DNA from: Erigeron canadensis
Taxonomy: Eukaryota; Streptophyta; Magnoliopsida; Asterales; Asteraceae
NCBI RefSeq assembly: GCF_010389155.1
Contig: NC_057762.1
Span: 29,262,055-29,326,054 of the forward strand
Reading direction: 5' to 3'
Length of the DNA: 64,000 bases
Below the pieces are notes generated by a model. It had not been told where the DNA came from and made no database searches. It saw only the letters and a list, made by a program, of their open reading frames with translations. A program made the position numbers and the translations under genes. Of the stretch, positions 34,169-45,893 are shown piece after piece. The number at the start of each line of letters is the position of its first letter. Position 1 is the stretch's first letter.

Positions 34169-34646
34169 TCTTTGATTACATTTCTTTGTACAACAGTTGG
34201 ATTGAAATTGAACCATCAATACATTCCAATATTACGTCTAGTTCCCCCTTTTTACTGCGGGTTTTATGCCAAGTGTTACAATATGCAATCTAATACACAA
34301 TCAAGAACAATTTTCAAGTTATAACTTTTTCTCATGGCCCCAAAATGCTTTTGAAATCCTTTCTATAAACACCTAAGATGGGACATGTAAACATATGTGT
34401 ATCTATATATAGGTTCAGGTTAAATAACAGACATGGAAGCGAATTCAGATAAAAAGTTTCCGATAAATGATATCCTTACAATGATAACTACCATAAAAAA
34501 AATATAGCAACTGAGAAGATAAACAACCCACAAAACATAACATATATCTCTATTATTATTATTTAATATTATATCTATATAACAATAAACTTTTGCCGCA
34601 ACATCTCCACAAGAAGCTTTTTTCCTTCCTTTGAGTTCTTGAAGGC
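34169..34646. other. Convergent intergenic region
   Basis: Separates the ends of the plus-strand pseudogene and the minus-strand RING ligase. It should contain the ligase 3'-untranslated region; otherwise AT-rich with no gene. Confidence 0.5.
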
Positions 34647-36580
34647 TTAAACCACCTCCTTCTGACATATAGGGCAGTTCTGAAGTTGAAATTTGAAGTC
34701 TTTAAAGGTCAATATGAATGAGCTAAAGAAAATTTGCATAAAATAACAGCAAAACGTCGAAAAGCTAAAATGGGCATAGCTATAGTTTTACACAACCAAA
34801 AGTCAGATATTTTTTCTTCGTACCTTCCTTAACTTCAACCAGTCAGTGATGCATTTTGTATGATATTGGTGTGAGCAAGGCAACGTGATCAACCGGTCTC
34901 CAAAGTTGAAATCCATTTGACATACGACACAGCTAATAGCACAAATGATGACATTCTTATCAGAAAACTAATCCAACACCTATTTCTTGATGCAGAATTA
35001 ATCAGCAAGTTTTTAAAATAATGTTTTCCTCAAAATTTTCAATGTACCCTTCATATGTACGGCTTTAAACTACTTACAAGTTCGGGCTTTAGGGTCCATT
35101 GGCTATACAAAATATACTTTAAAAGGAGTAAAATAAGTTAAAAGAAACGCTGTTACCTTTCTTCCTTTTTCTTGTTCTTTGAAAATAATCCGGACCTGTA
35201 CTTGCAAGTTGGTAACTGGGAAATGCGGGAGGCTGATATTCCTCTGCTTTCACTGCCAAGGGCTTCGACCAAATGTAGCAATTCCTACACATTGTAAACG
35301 ATGCCATTTAAGATGATCAATCGTATGAACAATAATCTGAGTCATGAAACATCTATTTACATTAATTAAATCATGGTTCTAACAAGATCAGTTAGCCAAT
35401 GGAGTAACTGGTCAAATTAAGATTCATTTAGCTGATGGGTCAAATCAAGATTCAGTTAGTCAGGTGGGTCATTGGTATATCAATATCCATTAGATAACGG
35501 TTCATATCATTATTCATTTCAGTTAGACCTTGGATCACAATATATCATTATTAGCTAATATATACCTCATATTGCATACCATCAGTATCAATGGAATCTT
35601 CTACTGAAATCAAGCTTGCAGCCTGTGCCTGGACATTGTACATAGAGTTTGTTGAACTATATCAGAAAGAATAAATTATATGCTAACTTCAAATGTAAGG
35701 ATGCTATACCCTCGGAGTTTCTATAGAACTTTCTGTACTACCTGCAGAACATGTAAAAGTAGTGTTAGCAAGTTTGCAAGTTGCACTCAACCATGTTTTT
35801 TTGTTACATAAACTCATTATTAAACATTCTTGAAGATAGTGTTTGGGGTTGCATTATTTAACTGCTCATAGTTAATTGAATGCTTCAAAAGCACCAAGTA
35901 GTATCTGAATGTTTGGATAGACAAGAGATGAGTGCTTATCTGCTGAATTTACATTGAAACAAGCACTTACGTTTAGGCACCATTTTTGACGCTTATAACT
36001 AAATGCATTTTTATAAGTAAGCACTTCGAAAATTTGCAATCCAAAACAAGATAACATATATTAATTTTACACTATAAATTAAAAATTTAGAATAATTTTG
36101 CGACCAACCACTTGTGCTGCCACTATGTTCGGATATGAGAAGATCATCAAAACCCTCCCCTAATTCCTGTAAAGATCTAGCCAAAGCTTCATCTATCGCT
36201 TCCTGTGTCATGGCAGCTTCATTCCTAGACGCTTCACCTTCATCTTCCAAAAGATGACCCCAATCATTTATATCATCATCATCATAGGTAATGGCACGTT
36301 TGTTCTTGTCACGTTCTTGAAATGACTGATACATGCTTGCCTGCACATTATACAATCAAAGGTACAACCTCTTAATTAACGACCGTCTCGTATTATTATA
36401 TCAAAGGGTAAGATCGTTCAAGTTAAACTTGGAACAATTTTTTAAGATTACCTGTTGCAACAGAACCTCTTCATAACTAAGACCATCATCGTTTGGAAAA
36501 AACTCTACCAAATTCTCAGCAATTTCATCCGGGACTCCAGAATTCAGATAATGATCATGAAGCCCCACACTTCTACTCAT
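34647..36580 (-). CDS. BIG BROTHER-like RING-H2 E3 ubiquitin ligase, 241 aa
   Basis: Seven coding exons with GT-AG borders join in one frame: 36452-36580, 36109-36340, 35710-35741, 35566-35628, 35157-35284, 34824-34932 and 34647-34679. RING E3 ligases transfer ubiquitin from an E2 to substrates; BIG BROTHER limits organ size in Arabidopsis (248 aa), so a growth-limiting role is inferred here. Visible: an acidic N-terminus (residues 1-60), EAIDEALARSLQELGEGFDD at about 90-109, the BB-type block GMQYEELLHLVEALGSESRG, then LPTCKYRSG, and a complete RING-H2 at residues 196-236: C196-x2-C199-x14-C214-x-H216-x2-H219-x2-C222-x10-C233-x2-C236. Translation ends five residues after the last Cys. The first Met of exon 1 has no in-frame upstream alternative in the leader exon. 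An alternative acceptor at 35622 would remove two residues (AQ). No defects are seen; closest paralogue identity (BB or BB-related) is not certain. Confidence 0.92.
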
Positions 36581-36719
36581 GGATGCTAGTCAAAGATAGA
36601 CAACACAAGGACTCCTAAAACCAAAAAATTTATTTCTATTTTATATCCAATAAAATGAAAAACAAAACTCGTGGATATTAGCATAAACAGTTAAACGGAT
36701 ATTTTCTTTCTTCAGATTA

Positions 36720-36872
36720 CTCGAGGACTAGAAGCGCGAGTTTTTGACTCGTATGTAATGTATCCTACCTAGGCCATCCCTATGTTTACCTAGAAATGTT
36801 CGAACCCAAGACCTTTTGTCAGAACATCAAGACGTCTAACCACTGGGCCACGGCCACGGCCACTTTGGTATA
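36720..36872 (-). mobile_element. SINE inside the RING-ligase leader region
   Basis: On the minus strand the head reads GTGGCCGTGGCCCAGTGG then TTAGACG (A-box) and GGTCTTGGGTTCGAAC (B-box), followed by a short body (TAGGGATGGCCTAGGTAGG). It is a tRNA-derived SINE; the GGCCGT duplication at its tip is notable. Confidence 0.65.
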
Positions 36873-37555
36873 GTGGTTCCATAGATATAAAATATGGCAG
36901 AGAAAATTAAGAATAACTATTTAAAATCCATCCAAATCCTGACCGTAATAACTACGATGGATTATATAATAAGGGATCCAAGGCCATTATGAATGAAAGT
37001 TATATATACACAATTACACATGAAACAAGTTAATTGTATCACTAATGGGCCAAAATCTAATTAAAAACTTCATTAAACATAGATTTCAGGTTTTCATATG
37101 CATATTTTTAATTTTTCTTCCCCATTTGAGTTATGTCCATAATTAATGAGGGAAATCTGAATATTAAAATTTAAACAAATAATATATACTACTATTCATG
37201 TAATCATTAATAATGTCATGCTTTCAGTGAGACCTCCCCATTATAGGACAACATATAAGGCTTGTGATAATTTCACATAAAATTTTGTGTTTATTAATTA
37301 TTATTATATAAGATTCAGCTGTCAAACAAAAATGACACAAATGTAGATAAGTCTAAAAAAACATAAACAGAAGAACAGATCAAGAAGTACACATTATTGG
37401 GTGTTAAAGATTCTTAACAAATTCAAGAAAAAATGTGAGGAAAAGTTATTTTTGTTTTTTTTACCTTTGATAATAAGCCAAAAGGAGGAAATTGTGAATT
37501 GGTTACGTTCACCGCCAAAGAAGAGTGTTTTTTAGGGAGTACACAAGAGTCTTGC

Positions 37556-37594
37556 AGTGAGTGTGAGTGAGAGTGGGTGTGGGTGTGGGTGTGG

Positions 37595-37626
<32 letters not shown>

Positions 37627-37632
37627 GTGTGT
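37556..37632. repeat. Compound (GT)/(GGGTGT)/(GTGTAT) microsatellite
   Basis: Successive GTGAGT, GGGTGT and GTGTAT arrays occur just upstream of the proposed leader exon of the RING ligase. Confidence 0.9.
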
Positions 37633-37825
37633 TTTTTTCTTTCTTTTTTTCTTTTTTTTTTGGGAAGTAAAAGAGCCATAAAGACATTATTATTATGTGT
37701 GTTCTGTCTTATGGTCCACTCCATCAATCTATCTATATCTCTGTAGATATTACCAAGATCAATATCAAGAAGGGTTGATGATCATCCGTTCTAATTGACA
37801 TTCTGCTCACCAATTTTAATATAAA

Positions 37826-37870
37826 CGAGATATGTCACCCGGACGTTGCCCCGGGAAACATTATATATGA
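37826..37870 (-). mobile_element. Helitron-like 3' terminus ending CTCG|T
   Basis: On the minus strand the perfect hairpin CCCGG-GGCAACGT-CCGGG is followed by TGACATATCTCG and then T. The 5' end of the element (towards higher coordinates) was not found. Confidence 0.5.
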
Positions 37871-38477
37871 CATCCGTCACCAAAACTGTTACTTTATTAT
37901 AGCCTCTAACTTAAATTCCAAATTTCTTGACTAGTCAATGTGCCTATATAGTATAATAAGTGTAGAATTTTGATGAATAAAATCAATAATTATCAAAGTA
38001 ATTTTTATGATCAATACAAGTAGTAAAATAGAAATAATAATAAAATTATACATCAAAAATGGTGGAGTATAACATTTAGGGGGAGAGGGGGACGACTAAA
38101 AGAAAAAAAAAAAGAAAAGAGAAGTTGTATTTCTATTAGAACTCTTGTTAAATTATATATTAATATATCCTAATTACATTCAAACTTTAAAATACTTATC
38201 CTTATAATAAATATAAGTAAATACCTAAACAAAAAAAAATAAAACTATTTTTCTCCTCCTTCTCTTTTCTTGCGTCACCTAAAGAGAAAAAAAGAGGGAA
38301 ACTCTCAAGATCAAAGCTATAATTTTTCTGGTAAGCTTAATTTTAATTCTTATGAATCTTGATTTAAATTAAAATTAATAATAAAATTCTTAAAGATTAT
38401 ATTCTATTCTTTTCAAGGTATCTAAGAAGGAAATCATCAATCTTGGAGTAAATCACTTGTCTTCTCTTTTCATAATA

Positions 38478-38511
<34 letters not shown>

Positions 38512-38560
38512 AGCATATCTTTTTATTTATTAATCTTTATTTATAAGTAACCTATGTTGA

Positions 38561-38594
<34 letters not shown>

Positions 38595-39600
38595 GGCAAA
38601 ATTTATAATAATGAATGAAAGGTGTTTTTTTTTAGGGTTAAGTCAAAAGCTTGAAGTATAAATCATATTAATGTTAAAAGTTTAAGTATTTAATGTAGCA
38701 TAATAATTAATGTAACTAAAGAAATCCAATTATGAACGCATGAAAATCATAATAACTGATGTAAATAGGTGTTGGAAAGATTTGAAAGTTTATCTATAAA
38801 TATTTAGTTGTAATAGTCTTTATAACAATAAGTTGAGTTATTTCAGAATCTGGACAGATTCGGTTTGTTAACTTTGAAAGGTCGTATCTTGGTCATGGAA
38901 GATGGTTAAGTCATGATTTTGGTGTCTAAAATTAATTTCAGGAAGTCTACTTTCTGGTGGTGGAAGTGGTTTCGTGTCAAAATATGAAGTTTAAGGTTGT
39001 CAAACGAATTTTATAACAAAACTGCGCAAAGCTGAGTTTTCTGAACAGATTTAGGTCGAATTCAAATAGTCATATCTTGGTCGATTTTATGAGCTGGAAA
39101 ATTATTTTTTTCTAGAAACATTTTTAAGATGTTAAGAGTGTACAGTAAAAATTTGGATTTTTTTTGAAGCTTCGAAGGCCCTTAACTTTTATAAAACTTT
39201 TCTGCGCGCAAACAGTGAATTTTCTGACTAGTCTGTGATTATGGAATTTTTAAAAAATAGTTAACGTGCGAAATAAATTAAGTAAAAATTCATGTAAGTT
39301 TATAACACTCTAAGGTTACAGTAGTTAAGATTTGAAAACTTGAATTGTTTGTCTCATCTTAATAAAAAATAGATAAATTTACCAAAAATTTCAGCGAATA
39401 AGAGCTTGTAGAACTAAATCATAAATCATTAAAACAAATACTCTATATTAAGTTATGTGACTTGTAACTTAACAATATATGACAAATCAGTTGGGAATAT
39501 TTTGAAAGTAGCCATATATGTATATATCATCAAATACGGGTTACAATGGATGGTTCTTGACCATATCCATAATTGTAACTTGTTCATATATATGTTGTGT
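37871..39600. other. Gene-less AT-rich DNA, transposon-like
   Basis: It contains (AT)n tracts at about 38479-38511 and 38564-38591. A block at 38845-39240 has two similar passages (GGTCGTATCTTGGTCATGG / CATATCTTGGTCGATTTTA; TTTTCTGAACAGATT / TTTTCTGACTAGTCT), typical of long LTR sequence. No protein domain is readable. Confidence 0.45.
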
Positions 39601-40659
39601 AGATTCTAGCGACCTTGTTGGACTTTGCATAACTACTTGCTTGTTGAGGTGAGTTTCGTGGCCCCTTTTTATTTTATTTATTTGGGGGAAAATGATGCTC
39701 AAAACACTTTTCATTTCTTTACTAGTTGTGCCAAAACTTGTTTGTTTTCTTGGACAAATACGTGTAATTATGAAATGTGTATTGTAACAACCGTCTTAGA
39801 AATGTTCTTATTAAGTTCTTAAAAACGTACATTTGCCATTAGAACGGCCAGACAGTTCAATTTGATTAAGTTCTTGACGTACTTTAGACCTCCATTATGT
39901 GCTTATGTGAAGGTCAATTTGGTCTAAAAACCTTGATTTATATGACGAGTTCATGATTATGTGCAATGAAATGATAAAGTTCGGTTCATAAACGTTCATG
40001 TTCATTAAAGTTCTAGTTCAAAACGTTCGCAAATGGTCCTTGCATTTATTGGGTTCATTAAATGTGGAAATGTATATATAGAAAAAGATGGAAACTTAGA
40101 GAGAAAAGTCACAACACTATTCATTCTCTTCTTCTCTCTACTTTCTCACACTAAAACACATAGTGCAGCCACATTTTCACACACAAAATTCATCCTTTGA
40201 TTTTGGATTGTTAAATCAAAATCACTTGTACTTTTAGCATCCTTGTGATAATCAAAACGTGTTTCTGGAATCAAATCTCAGGTAACAACAACAAATTATG
40301 AGTTTTTAATCAAATTAAAAGTGAACTTTTTATACTTTATGTTCTTGATGATTTGGTCCAATTTTGATATGAAATCGTGTTAATGATTAATGGGTTTGTG
40401 TCTAAATGTGTTTAATAACATGTATGTGAACAAATTTGGGCCATAACATGATTTAATTTACAAAACCCATTTTGTGAAAGTGAAAGTAAACTTGTTCTTG
40501 AGGTTATGACTTGTTCATGTGTTATTTGATCTTGAAAAGCATTAAAAGTGTTATTGGTTAAATGTTAATATGCATATATGTACAAGTTTTATGTTTTAAC
40601 TTGTCCTGGATTCGATCTAGATCTTTGTGAAATGACCTTGTTCTTGTTTCAGCCGGGTT

Positions 40660-41130
40660 TGGCACCTAAAACGATCCTGGTGGGACGATCTTGAGCCCAA
40701 GATCGTCCTGGCCAGCCTTTGGTTCATAGTTCATTGTTCAATCGATCTTGTGTGGTGTTGTAGTATTGTTGGTACGTTTAATGGGTAACCGATCCTTTGG
40801 ATTGGTTTAGCTCAAACTCTTGATCATGAATCGATCATGAGACTTGTTCTTGTTCCTTGGACTCTAGGACGATCCTGACCAGTCCATTGGGACGATCTTG
40901 GGGTCTGTTCCTTCAAAACGATCTTGTACATTGAACCTTAAGACGATCTTCAGATTTTGATCCCCAAAACGACCTTGAGTTCTTGTGTACCTAAAACGAT
41001 CTTGATGAGACGATCTTGTGCTCCACTGCTAGGACGATCTTGCCTTGAAGTCACCTAGGACGATCCTGAAAGTCACCTAGGACGATCTTGAGGAGAAGCC
41101 AAAACGATCTTGACATCCAAACCCTAGACG
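40660..41130 (+). repeat. Dispersed ACGATCYTG word repeat
   Basis: The 9-mer ACGATC(T/C)TG, or close variants, recurs more than a dozen times at irregular 15-50-base spacing, all in one orientation (one inverted AAGATCGTCC excepted). It encodes no open frame. Confidence 0.8.
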
Positions 41131-42261
41131 ACTTTGTTCACTTCTATAACAACACGTACTTGTTCTTTAACACACCACACTTGATCCTTAATCATCTGAT
41201 CAATTCATAACAACATCATTACTCGATTAAACACATCTAAGGCTGATCATCTACACTTAAGCTAGATCATGGTTCGATCTAAGACGACGTACAAAGTGCA
41301 AACCCTAATTAAAGTACAATTAAGACATGTTCTATCTTGATTATCAAAGTACGGGTTCTATGATCAATTAAATTGAGTTCTAAAGACTAACAGTCCATCA
41401 TTAAAGACATGTTCAACTCATTAACACGATAAGTACTTATGTGTGAGTTCAAAGACGTTCAATTCGAGTCCAGTTCATGTACTTAAAGTCCATTTAAAAC
41501 TCTTTCGAGTCAAAACGTTCAAAGATCTTCAAAGGACCAAACCATCAGTTCATCAAGGACATTTCAGTGATTGAATAATCACATGAACTAATATACGTAC
41601 TTATTTATGATCTATGATATGTATTTAGGCATCCATCAAGACGTGCTTGGATTGCGATAGATATACTTATCTATCTTTGTGCTTGTTCACTGTGCTAATA
41701 CTACTTGTGCTTGTACCAGATCACTGTGAGTTCACTAATCCCCCTTTCGTACATTTGTTCAAAGTTCTTTATCGGGGACTAAAAAGCATGAAAACTATTT
41801 TCGTACTTGTACGCATGTTCGTGAACTATTTTACGTACTATATTATGAGCTTGATCTTGAACTACTTATGAAATGATTCTTAAACTGATTAAAAGAGTAT
41901 TTAAGTCTTGAATGGGCAGGATCTTAAATACATCTATACTACTTGATCTTTACCATGTTCTAGTTCGTACATGTACTCGTTAAGTTCTTGTTCACTGCTA
42001 TCAATTCATCTCCCACAGTTCAGGGAATGAACCGTAGGTAATTATGGACAGCGCTGTTTAGGGTAGGCCCACCCTCATTCTCCACAGTTCAGGAGGATGC
42101 ATATTACTTGTTCTTGTTCATGTCATTGTTCTGACATAGATCTTACTTGACGTACTTGAGCTATATGAGCATACTATTACATTAAGGTTCAGTTCTGGCC
42201 AATCGGTTTAGCAGTGAAAACTTATAACTAAAGTTTATTATATGTTCTTGTTCTATTCATA

Positions 42262-42530
42262 CTATTATAAAGTGCTTGTGTTCAAAGTGCAGTTCTTGAC
42301 CTAGTTCTTACTATCATAAAGTACTTGTGTTCAAAGTGCAGTTCTTGACCTAGTTCTTACTATCATAAAGTACTTATGTTCAAAGTGCAGTTCTTGACCT
42401 AGTTCTTACTATCATAAAGTACTTGTGTTCAAAGTGCAGTTCTTGACATAGTTCTTACTATCATAAAGTACTTATGTTCAAAGTGCAGATCTTGACCTAG
42501 TCCTTATTATTACAAAGTACATTGGTTCGA
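42262..42530 (+). repeat. 49-bp tandem array, about 5.5 units
   Basis: The unit contains TTCTTGACCTAGTTCTTAC, TATCATAAAGTACTTGTG and TTCAAAGTGCAG. The central four units are almost identical, and the outer ones drift (GTGCTTGTG at the left, ATTATTACAAAG at the right). Confidence 0.92.
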
Positions 42531-42951
42531 CGTACAAAACTTATGATCTTGTTCTTATCATACATATATACGTATATGTAAACTAAAAGTACATTATGTG
42601 AATCTCACCAACTACTTTCGTAGTTGACCTTTGAACTTACATGCTTTTCAGGTTAGGTTCATAGTTCTTTAGCATAGGAGTCTTCCTTTCTAAGCTCATA
42701 CTTTTGGCGATTGTTCAAGCGTACAAGTTCAGGAGCTATGGAGATCTTCCTTGCTACATCAGTTCAAGTTCTGTTCTTAAAAGACAATTGTTCTGTCTTC
42801 CAGATATTGACTATTCTAAGCTCATTCATGTTCTGTAATAACAATCGTACTTCTGTTCTTTAAATATAGTAATGGTTGTGTTGGAACTTGTACTGTGTGC
42901 AATTGTGCTTATCTGTGCATCCCGTATATTCCACTTTAGCGGGGTATTACA

Positions 42952-43583
42952 TGTATGCTAGCTTGTTTGTGTTGATTCTATGATGCAATAGATGTCTGTT
43001 GATATCTATTGAAGACTATTTAAAATCTATCGACCAACTATATACTCCAGCTGGTAGTTGTTGGTATTATAGTGTGTGATTGAGTTGTTGGCAAGTGATG
43101 TGATTGAGTTGTTGGCAGGAGTGATGGGGATTGTGTTGTTGGATAACTATGATGGCATTGATCAGTATTTGAATTGCATACAGGCTGCTACATGTTTATA
43201 TTTATACTATTGTCCAAACCTCATATATCATGTACAACAAACTCATTTGTATTCCTTTAAACCTACGAACTCACCAACGTTATGTTGACATTTTCGAGCA
43301 TTCATTTTCAGGTAATAAAAATGCTTAAGGAGAGTGAGCTTATGGACTTTAGGAAGACTAGTAAAGAGATCCTTCATGGACTCCTAGATTGCATTTGAAA
43401 CATTGAACTCTATTTGCAATTTGCTACTTCTTTTTATATTTGAGGCGTGTTGCCTAGACTTTCTGCTTGTGGAATTTACATTTATTTGAATTTAAATTTA
43501 GTATGACTCTATTATAAAGTCCATGTGCTATTGCTATATCTTTTCGTCATATCCTACGATTCCGCCTAAGGTGGGGTGTGACA
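42952..43583 (+). mobile_element. Second LTR 3' portion (candidate solo LTR)
   Basis: It starts TGTATGC and ends GGTGGGGTGTGACA, with TTACA on both sides (42947-42951 and 43584-43588). The right half (AACTCACCAACGTTATGTTGA, TTTTCAGGTAAT, CCGCCTAAGGTGGGGTG) has the same order of signals as the preceding LTR end. Its left tip does not mirror its right tip, so it may instead be a 5'-truncated LTR whose flanks match by chance. Confidence 0.4.
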
Positions 43584-43734
43584 TTACATTTGTTAACGGT
43601 TTAATAAAAAATATTATTCAAGAGATAAGGTGCCATAAACTTTTTGAAGAAAACATGTATTATTCAAATTAATGAAAACTGACATTTGTCAGTTAAAAAA
43701 TAAACTGTAAAAGTTTTGTGTGAAAGTGAAAGTC

Positions 43735-44580
43735 GTTCGCATAATAGTTTAGTGCTAAAAGTATAAGAGACTTAAATGTTGTGGTGAAAATAAAAGAAAA
43801 TCAAAAAGTATAAAATATTAGTGCTAAAAGTATAAGGGGTTAAAATATTATGGTGAAAATAAAATGAATAGAAAGTTTATTATTCTTTACAAGTTTTCCC
43901 GTACATTTTTTTTTAATATATGTGTTAAAAAGTTTGTTGCTAAAGTATAAGAGGTTAAAACGTTGTAGGTAAAATAAAAGATTATCAAAAAGTAGAAAAA
44001 TTTAGTGTTAAAAGTGTAAGTAGTTAAGATATTGTGGTGAAAATAAAAATATTAAAATTTTTATTAAGAATTATAAAGGTTTTGTTTTAAAAGTGTAAAG
44101 AGTGAAACTATTGTGGTGAAAGTAAAAATTAAAATAAAAAATATACTATTCTATACACATTTACCCGTACCTTAAAATAAAAGAAAATTAAAAACTATGA
44201 AAGTTTAGTGCTAAAAGTGTAAAGAGTTAAATTATTGTGGTGAAAATAAAAAGAATACAAAATTTACTAAAAAATATTATAATATAGTGCTAAAAGTGTA
44301 AAGATTAAAAGTTTTGTGTTGAAAATAAAAAGAATAAAAAGTTTACTATAAAGTATTATAGTTTACTGCTAAAAGTGTAAAGATTGAAATTCCTGTGGTG
44401 AAAGTAAAAAGAATAAAAAGTATACTATTAACTAAAAAATATTATAGTTTAGTACAAAAAGTGTAAAGATTGAAAGTTTTGTTGTGAAAATAAATAGAAC
44501 AAAAAGTTTACTAAAAAGTATTGTAGTTTAGTGCTAAAAATGTAAAGATTGAAAGTTATGTGGTGAAAATAAAAAAAATT
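43735..44580 (+). repeat. Degenerate minisatellite, about ten units of 65-115 bp
   Basis: Each unit contains TTTAGTGCTAAAAGTGTAAAG, a variable AGATTGAAAGTT and TTGTGGTGAAAATAAAAAG. A longer extension TATTCTTTACACGTTTTCCCG is present in only some units (about 43885, 44150, 44585), suggesting a higher-order pattern. No coding potential. Confidence 0.85.
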
Positions 44581-44616
44581 AAAAATATATTATTCTTTAC
44601 ACGTTTTTCGATACTT

Positions 44617-44625
<9 letters not shown>

Positions 44626-44665
<40 letters not shown>
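44626..44665. repeat. (AT)n microsatellite
   Basis: About 20 AT units at the end of the minisatellite. Confidence 0.95.
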
Positions 44666-44670
<5 letters not shown>

Positions 44671-44734
44671 AAACGAAATTAAAAAAAATACAATATGGAT
44701 ATAGATACAAATATCATATATATATATGTGTGTG

Positions 44735-44912
44735 TGTGTGGAAAATGATAAATCCTCATAACCAAACAGTTTAATAATCCTCCTAATATATTAAGAAAAT
44801 GACATGTGGTATCCACTAATTTTCTTTCCTAATCTTGCCCCCTGATTTTTTTGCATGTCATCATCTCATAATTAGGAGGATTATTAGGCTAATTGGTTAG
44901 GATGATTAACAA
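44735..44912. repeat. Small foldback element
   Basis: Left arm AAATCCTCATAACCAAACAG with TTTAATAATCCTCCTAAT mirrors the right arm ATTAGGAGGATTATTAGGC with TAATTGGTTAGGATGATTAA. A related word (AATTAGGCTAAAGGAGGAGG) recurs at about 46242. Short palindromic MITE-like unit of unknown class. Confidence 0.6.
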
Positions 44913-45366
44913 AAACATATTAATCAAAGCTAAAAAATTGAGGAGAGAATATGATGTGTTTAAAATCCGGGTTTTAGATTTCAGGTCCCCATGTTTCGTA
45001 ACAATTTTTCTTAATCTTTATTTAATTAATAACATCTAATTTAATGTGGTTGATTTGGGAGTGTAAAGAGGTTTAGAGAAATTTGGCTTCTTTGAAAGCT
45101 TGTTGTTTTAGTTTTTGATATTATTTTTCAAATACTCCGTATCATTCTTTGCATATGTTTATAATTGTTTTTGACAACAAATGCTCCTCAATATATATAA
45201 AAATTATAATAATATGATAAATAGTTAGTTTTGATGTTTCTTTGATGTTTCTTGCTTTTTATTCGAACATACTGAAGCCAATGTTCAATGTTTATATTAA
45301 ACATTATAATCATCGTGAAGGCGACAAAATCCCTATAACCAATTCGACAATTTAATCGATCAACAC

Positions 45367-45690
45367 GAAAACTAAAGAAGGAAACATATGAAAATTAACT
45401 TCATAAAAATATTGAATCTAGTTAACCTTTTTTTTTCTCAACTTTAGTTAAATAAAGAATTTGTAGTTTGTTATATCTAAACTTAATAAGACAACCACAA
45501 ACAACAATTTTAGACTATAATTACAAAACTAAAGAAGGAAAACATATGAAAATTAACTCCATATAAATATTGAATCTAGTTAAACATTTTTTTTCAACTT
45601 TAGTTAAATAAAAAAATTTGTAGTTTGTTATATCTAAACTTAAAACAAACACAAACTACAATTTTAGACTATAATTACGAAAACTAAAGA
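45367..45690. repeat. Tandem duplication of about 155 bp
   Basis: AAAACTAAAGAAGGAAA, CATATGAAAATTAACT, ATATTGAATCTAGTTAA, CTTTAGTTAAATAAA, TTTGTAGTTTGTTATATC and ACAATTTTAGACTATAAT recur in the same order twice (45367-45529, 45530-45690), directly 3' of the RPA-like exon. Confidence 0.8.
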
Positions 45691-45719
45691 AAAATATATA
45701 ACTTTTAAAAAGTACATAC

Positions 45720-45893
45720 CAATTTATCAACAAAGATTATCTCGAACGTTTTAATTTTCTTTGGGTTGTTCCACTCCGAAACAGTCCATACATGCACAAC
45801 ACAGAGTCGTAGATGATAGTTAACATGTGTTGGCAAAAGATCTTCAAGATGAACTAACTTTGTCTTGTTTTTGGTTGTTGAAGAAGAAGTCAT
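45720..45893 (-). pseudogene. Isolated RPA-like first exon (OB fold, DUF223 type)
   Basis: The frame starts ATG at 45893 and reads MTSSSTTKNKTKLVHLEDLL, then HLRLCVVHVWTVSEWNNPKK and FEIIFVDKL up to a donor TTG|GTATGT. The pattern RLxVxxxWxV...I(F/L)xDxK is that of the first OB fold of plant RPA1-like proteins and parallels exon 1 of the gene at 25800-26474, including the splice point after the D-[EK] pair. Downstream exons are not found; the next 350 bases are the 155-bp duplication. On the minus strand a Helitron-like start A|TCTATAATATAACTAA lies at 46310, so this may be a second Helitron-borne RPA gene, truncated. Confidence 0.6.

Larger units (their letters stand above)
36581..37735 (-). 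promoter_or_regulatory. Probable leader intron and promoter of the RING ligase
   Basis: A donor CAAAG|GTAAAA at 37464 and an acceptor GTTTTAG|GAGTCC at about 36615 frame a plausible 850-bp 5'-leader intron, leaving a 34-base leader piece before the ATG. Upstream, a compound GT repeat lies at 37556-37632. Leader introns are common in plant regulatory genes; this one is inferred from splice motifs only. Confidence 0.4.
39600..42951 (+). mobile_element. Long LTR-like segment of a Gypsy-type retrotransposon (5' limit unknown)
   Basis: The strand looks like transcribed LTR sequence: TATATA at about 40074, a CT-rich leader (CTCTTCTTCTCTCTAC, 40120-40150), a donor-like CAGGTAACAAC at 40280, GGGAATGAACCGTAGGTAATT, AATCTCACCAACTACTTTCG, and a terminus TTAGCGGGGTATTACA at 42951. 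It includes the ACGATCTTG-rich tract and the 49-bp array. No gag/pol coding sequence is present, so this is a solo or truncated LTR. The TGTAATACCCC-type start was not found. Confidence 0.45.

Noticed and set aside
37509..37727. 72-codon frame with Thr-Tyr and Thr-Pro repeats
   Set aside because: Translation of the GT-type microsatellite.
42262..42530. CRISPR-like array
   Set aside because: Units are contiguous with no unique spacers, and the genome is eukaryotic. It is a plain minisatellite.
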